From JAQUPP01 sp041649955 (GTDB lineage: Bacteria > Patescibacteriota > Patescibacteriia > UBA2591 > JAQUPP01), in the NCBI GenBank assembly GCA_041649955.1, contig JBAZMD010000029.1, positions 1 through 7,060 on the forward strand: DNA of 7,060 nt. The letters are read 5' to 3'. The translations under genes and the position numbers were made by a program. Below the pieces are notes generated by a model. That model worked only from the letters and a program-made list of their open reading frames with translations, was not told the origin of the DNA and searched no databases. The stretch's first letter is position 1; each line of letters begins with the position of its first letter. Below are positions 6,323-7,060 of this stretch, in pieces.

Positions 6323-6332
6323 TTAATCCCCT
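6323..6332. repeat. Right copy of the 10-bp direct repeat (TTAATCCCCT)
   Basis: It matches 5233-5242 exactly and contains the stop codon of the intact hydrolase gene. It abuts the outermost TTCACG box of the fic control region. Confidence 0.4.
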
Positions 6333-6916
6333 GTTTTGAACATTTTTCCGTGGCCGGGGACGATATAATCCGCGATTTTTAGAATTTTCTTTCTGCTTTC
6401 CAGGAGCTGTTTCTCATTTTTAACGTAAGGGTCTTTGTGTTTTAGTAGGCTTTTCTTATCTATTTTTTGCTTTTCTTCATCCGCCCACCAGAAAACATCG
6501 CCGACAATGGCCACTTTTCCGAATTCTTTTGTTTGGACTAAGAGTGAGCAATGAAACATACTGTGTCCGGGCGTTTTTATTATTTTAATTTCAGTTCCGG
6601 GGATTTTGTTGTTATGACCGGTAATTTTCCCGTCCCATGAATAAATATCATCCGCGTCCAAGATTTTAGCTTTTTCAAAAATTCCGGCCAGAAGATAATG
6701 GTCAGGATGATTGTGCGTTAAAACTACATAATTTATATCCGAAACGGTTAGGCCTTGTTTTTTCAAAGACGTTAATAACAATTTTCTGTCCATTCCCGGG
6801 TCAACGATTATGTTTAATCCGTTTTCTTGAATTAAAGTGGTTGTTGACGAGGCGAATTCTTGCCCGTTTTTTTCTTTGGCAAAACCTTGAATTAAAACTT
6901 TAATTTTTGGCATCAT
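6323..6916 (-). CDS. Metallo-beta-lactamase-fold hydrolase
   Basis: A 197-residue soluble enzyme of the MBL superfamily. The metal-binding residues are all present: THNHPDH with H68, H70, D72 and H73, then H118 in TPGHS, D140 in IVGDVFWW, and H189 in VPGHG. That is a full set for a binuclear zinc (or iron) centre. The length is short for the superfamily and there is no extra domain, similar to MBLAC1-type or glyoxalase II-like stand-alone hydrolases; the substrate cannot be told. I start at the ATG at 6916 (protein MMPKIKVL); the next ATG at 6913 is equally possible, and a TTG at 6928 is less likely. No Shine-Dalgarno site is visible. It follows the partial upstream gene by about 24 nt, probably in one transcript. 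Its codons are richer in G and C than those of the restriction operon, consistent with a resident gene. Confidence 0.88.
   Translation of the reverse strand: MMPKIKVLIQGFAKEKNGQEFASSTTTLIQENGLNIIVDPGMDRKLLLTSLKKQGLTVSDINYVVLTHNHPDHYLLAGIFEKAKILDADDIYSWDGKITGHNNKIPGTEIKIIKTPGHSMFHCSLLVQTKEFGKVAIVGDVFWWADEEKQKIDKKSLLKHKDPYVKNEKQLLESRKKILKIADYIVPGHGKMFKTGD
6327..6421. repeat. Intact-gene copy of the 95-bp duplicated segment
   Basis: This is the last part of the intact hydrolase gene and is about 90% identical (86 of 95 bases by eye) to 5251-5345, in the same orientation. The two copies lie 1,076 bp apart and enclose the fic gene with its control region. Confidence 0.9.
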
Positions 6917-6940
6917 AATATTTTGCAATATTCAAAAATA

Positions 6941-7060
6941 CTAAGTTTTAATGTTAAATGGACGCTTATTGATCTCTTGAAGAATTTTGAGTGTCGCAAG
7001 AACAGAAAGATTATCGCTCGGCAAAATAATTAAAAGATCACCTAATTGATTCAATAATGG
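6941..7060 (-). CDS. 3' end of an unrecognised gene running off the right edge
   Basis: The minus strand is open from the window edge to a TAG at 6943-6941 and gives 39 residues, beginning PLLNQLGDLLIILPSDN and ending EINKRPFNIKT. The composition is protein-like: a hydrophobic stretch LLIIL, then a probable amphipathic helix LATLKILQEINK. It ends about 24 nt before the hydrolase start on the same strand, so the two are likely co-transcribed. I do not recognise the family, and the fragment holds no catalytic motif. Confidence 0.6.
   Translation of the reverse strand, partial: PLLNQLGDLLIILPSDNLSVLATLKILQEINKRPFNIKT

Noticed and set aside
6917..6932. AATATT repeated around TTGC just upstream of the hydrolase ATG, a possible hairpin
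   Set aside because: The arms are pure A/T and self-palindromic, so stability is low and chance occurrence in AT-rich DNA is likely.

Overview
The window is AT-rich and every protein gene lies on the minus strand. I read it as a defence cassette beside a Fic-family gene in a small-genome bacterium, probably a member of the Candidate Phyla Radiation (Patescibacteria/Parcubacteria). The lineage is an inference. It rests on the low GC, the weak or absent Shine-Dalgarno sites, the style of the metallo-hydrolase, and a 14-residue N-terminus at the left edge that resembles a nuclease common in those genomes. TAA, TGA and TAG all appear as stops, so the TGA=Gly code of Gracilibacteria/Absconditabacteria is unlikely.

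Layout in the direction of transcription (right to left). At 7060-6941 is the last 39 codons of an unrecognised gene. At 6916-6323 is an intact metallo-beta-lactamase-fold hydrolase. At 6322-6223 is a short control region with a perfect consensus sigma-70-type promoter and repeated TTCACG/CGTGAA boxes. At 6222-5338 is a class II Fic protein with a probable C-terminal helix-turn-helix. At 5345-5247 is a second, diverged copy of the last 32 codons of the metallo-hydrolase gene, fused to the end of fic. At 5246-5192 is the control region of the restriction-modification operon. From 5191 to 98 the operon runs: N4-type cytosine/adenine methyltransferase, TdeIII-like restriction endonuclease, C5-cytosine methyltransferase, and a GHKL (MORC/MutL-like) ATPase. 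At 43-1 is the start of the next gene.

How the genes fit together: the four-gene operon is tightly packed (a 1-nt gap, a 34-nt gap and a 17-nt overlap), with a protecting methyltransferase first and the nuclease second. This looks like a restriction-modification system that carries two cytosine-type methyltransferases of different chemistry and an added ATPase. GHKL ATPases in restriction operons are known as a class and are proposed relatives of eukaryotic MORC proteins. Less expected is the RNAIGH motif near this ATPase's C-terminus, which fits the Rx4H signature of HEPN RNases. The first methyltransferase has an N-terminal DNA-binding-like domain, and a 13-bp palindrome overlaps its likely -10 element, which suggests self-regulation. 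Fic may likewise control itself through the TTCACG boxes.

The partial metallo-hydrolase copy differs from the intact gene mostly at silent positions. It therefore looks like a remnant of a diverged allele left by recombination or integration, not a fresh duplication. There is no gene-free stretch longer than about 100 bases, and I saw no rRNA, tRNA, CRISPR array or transposase.
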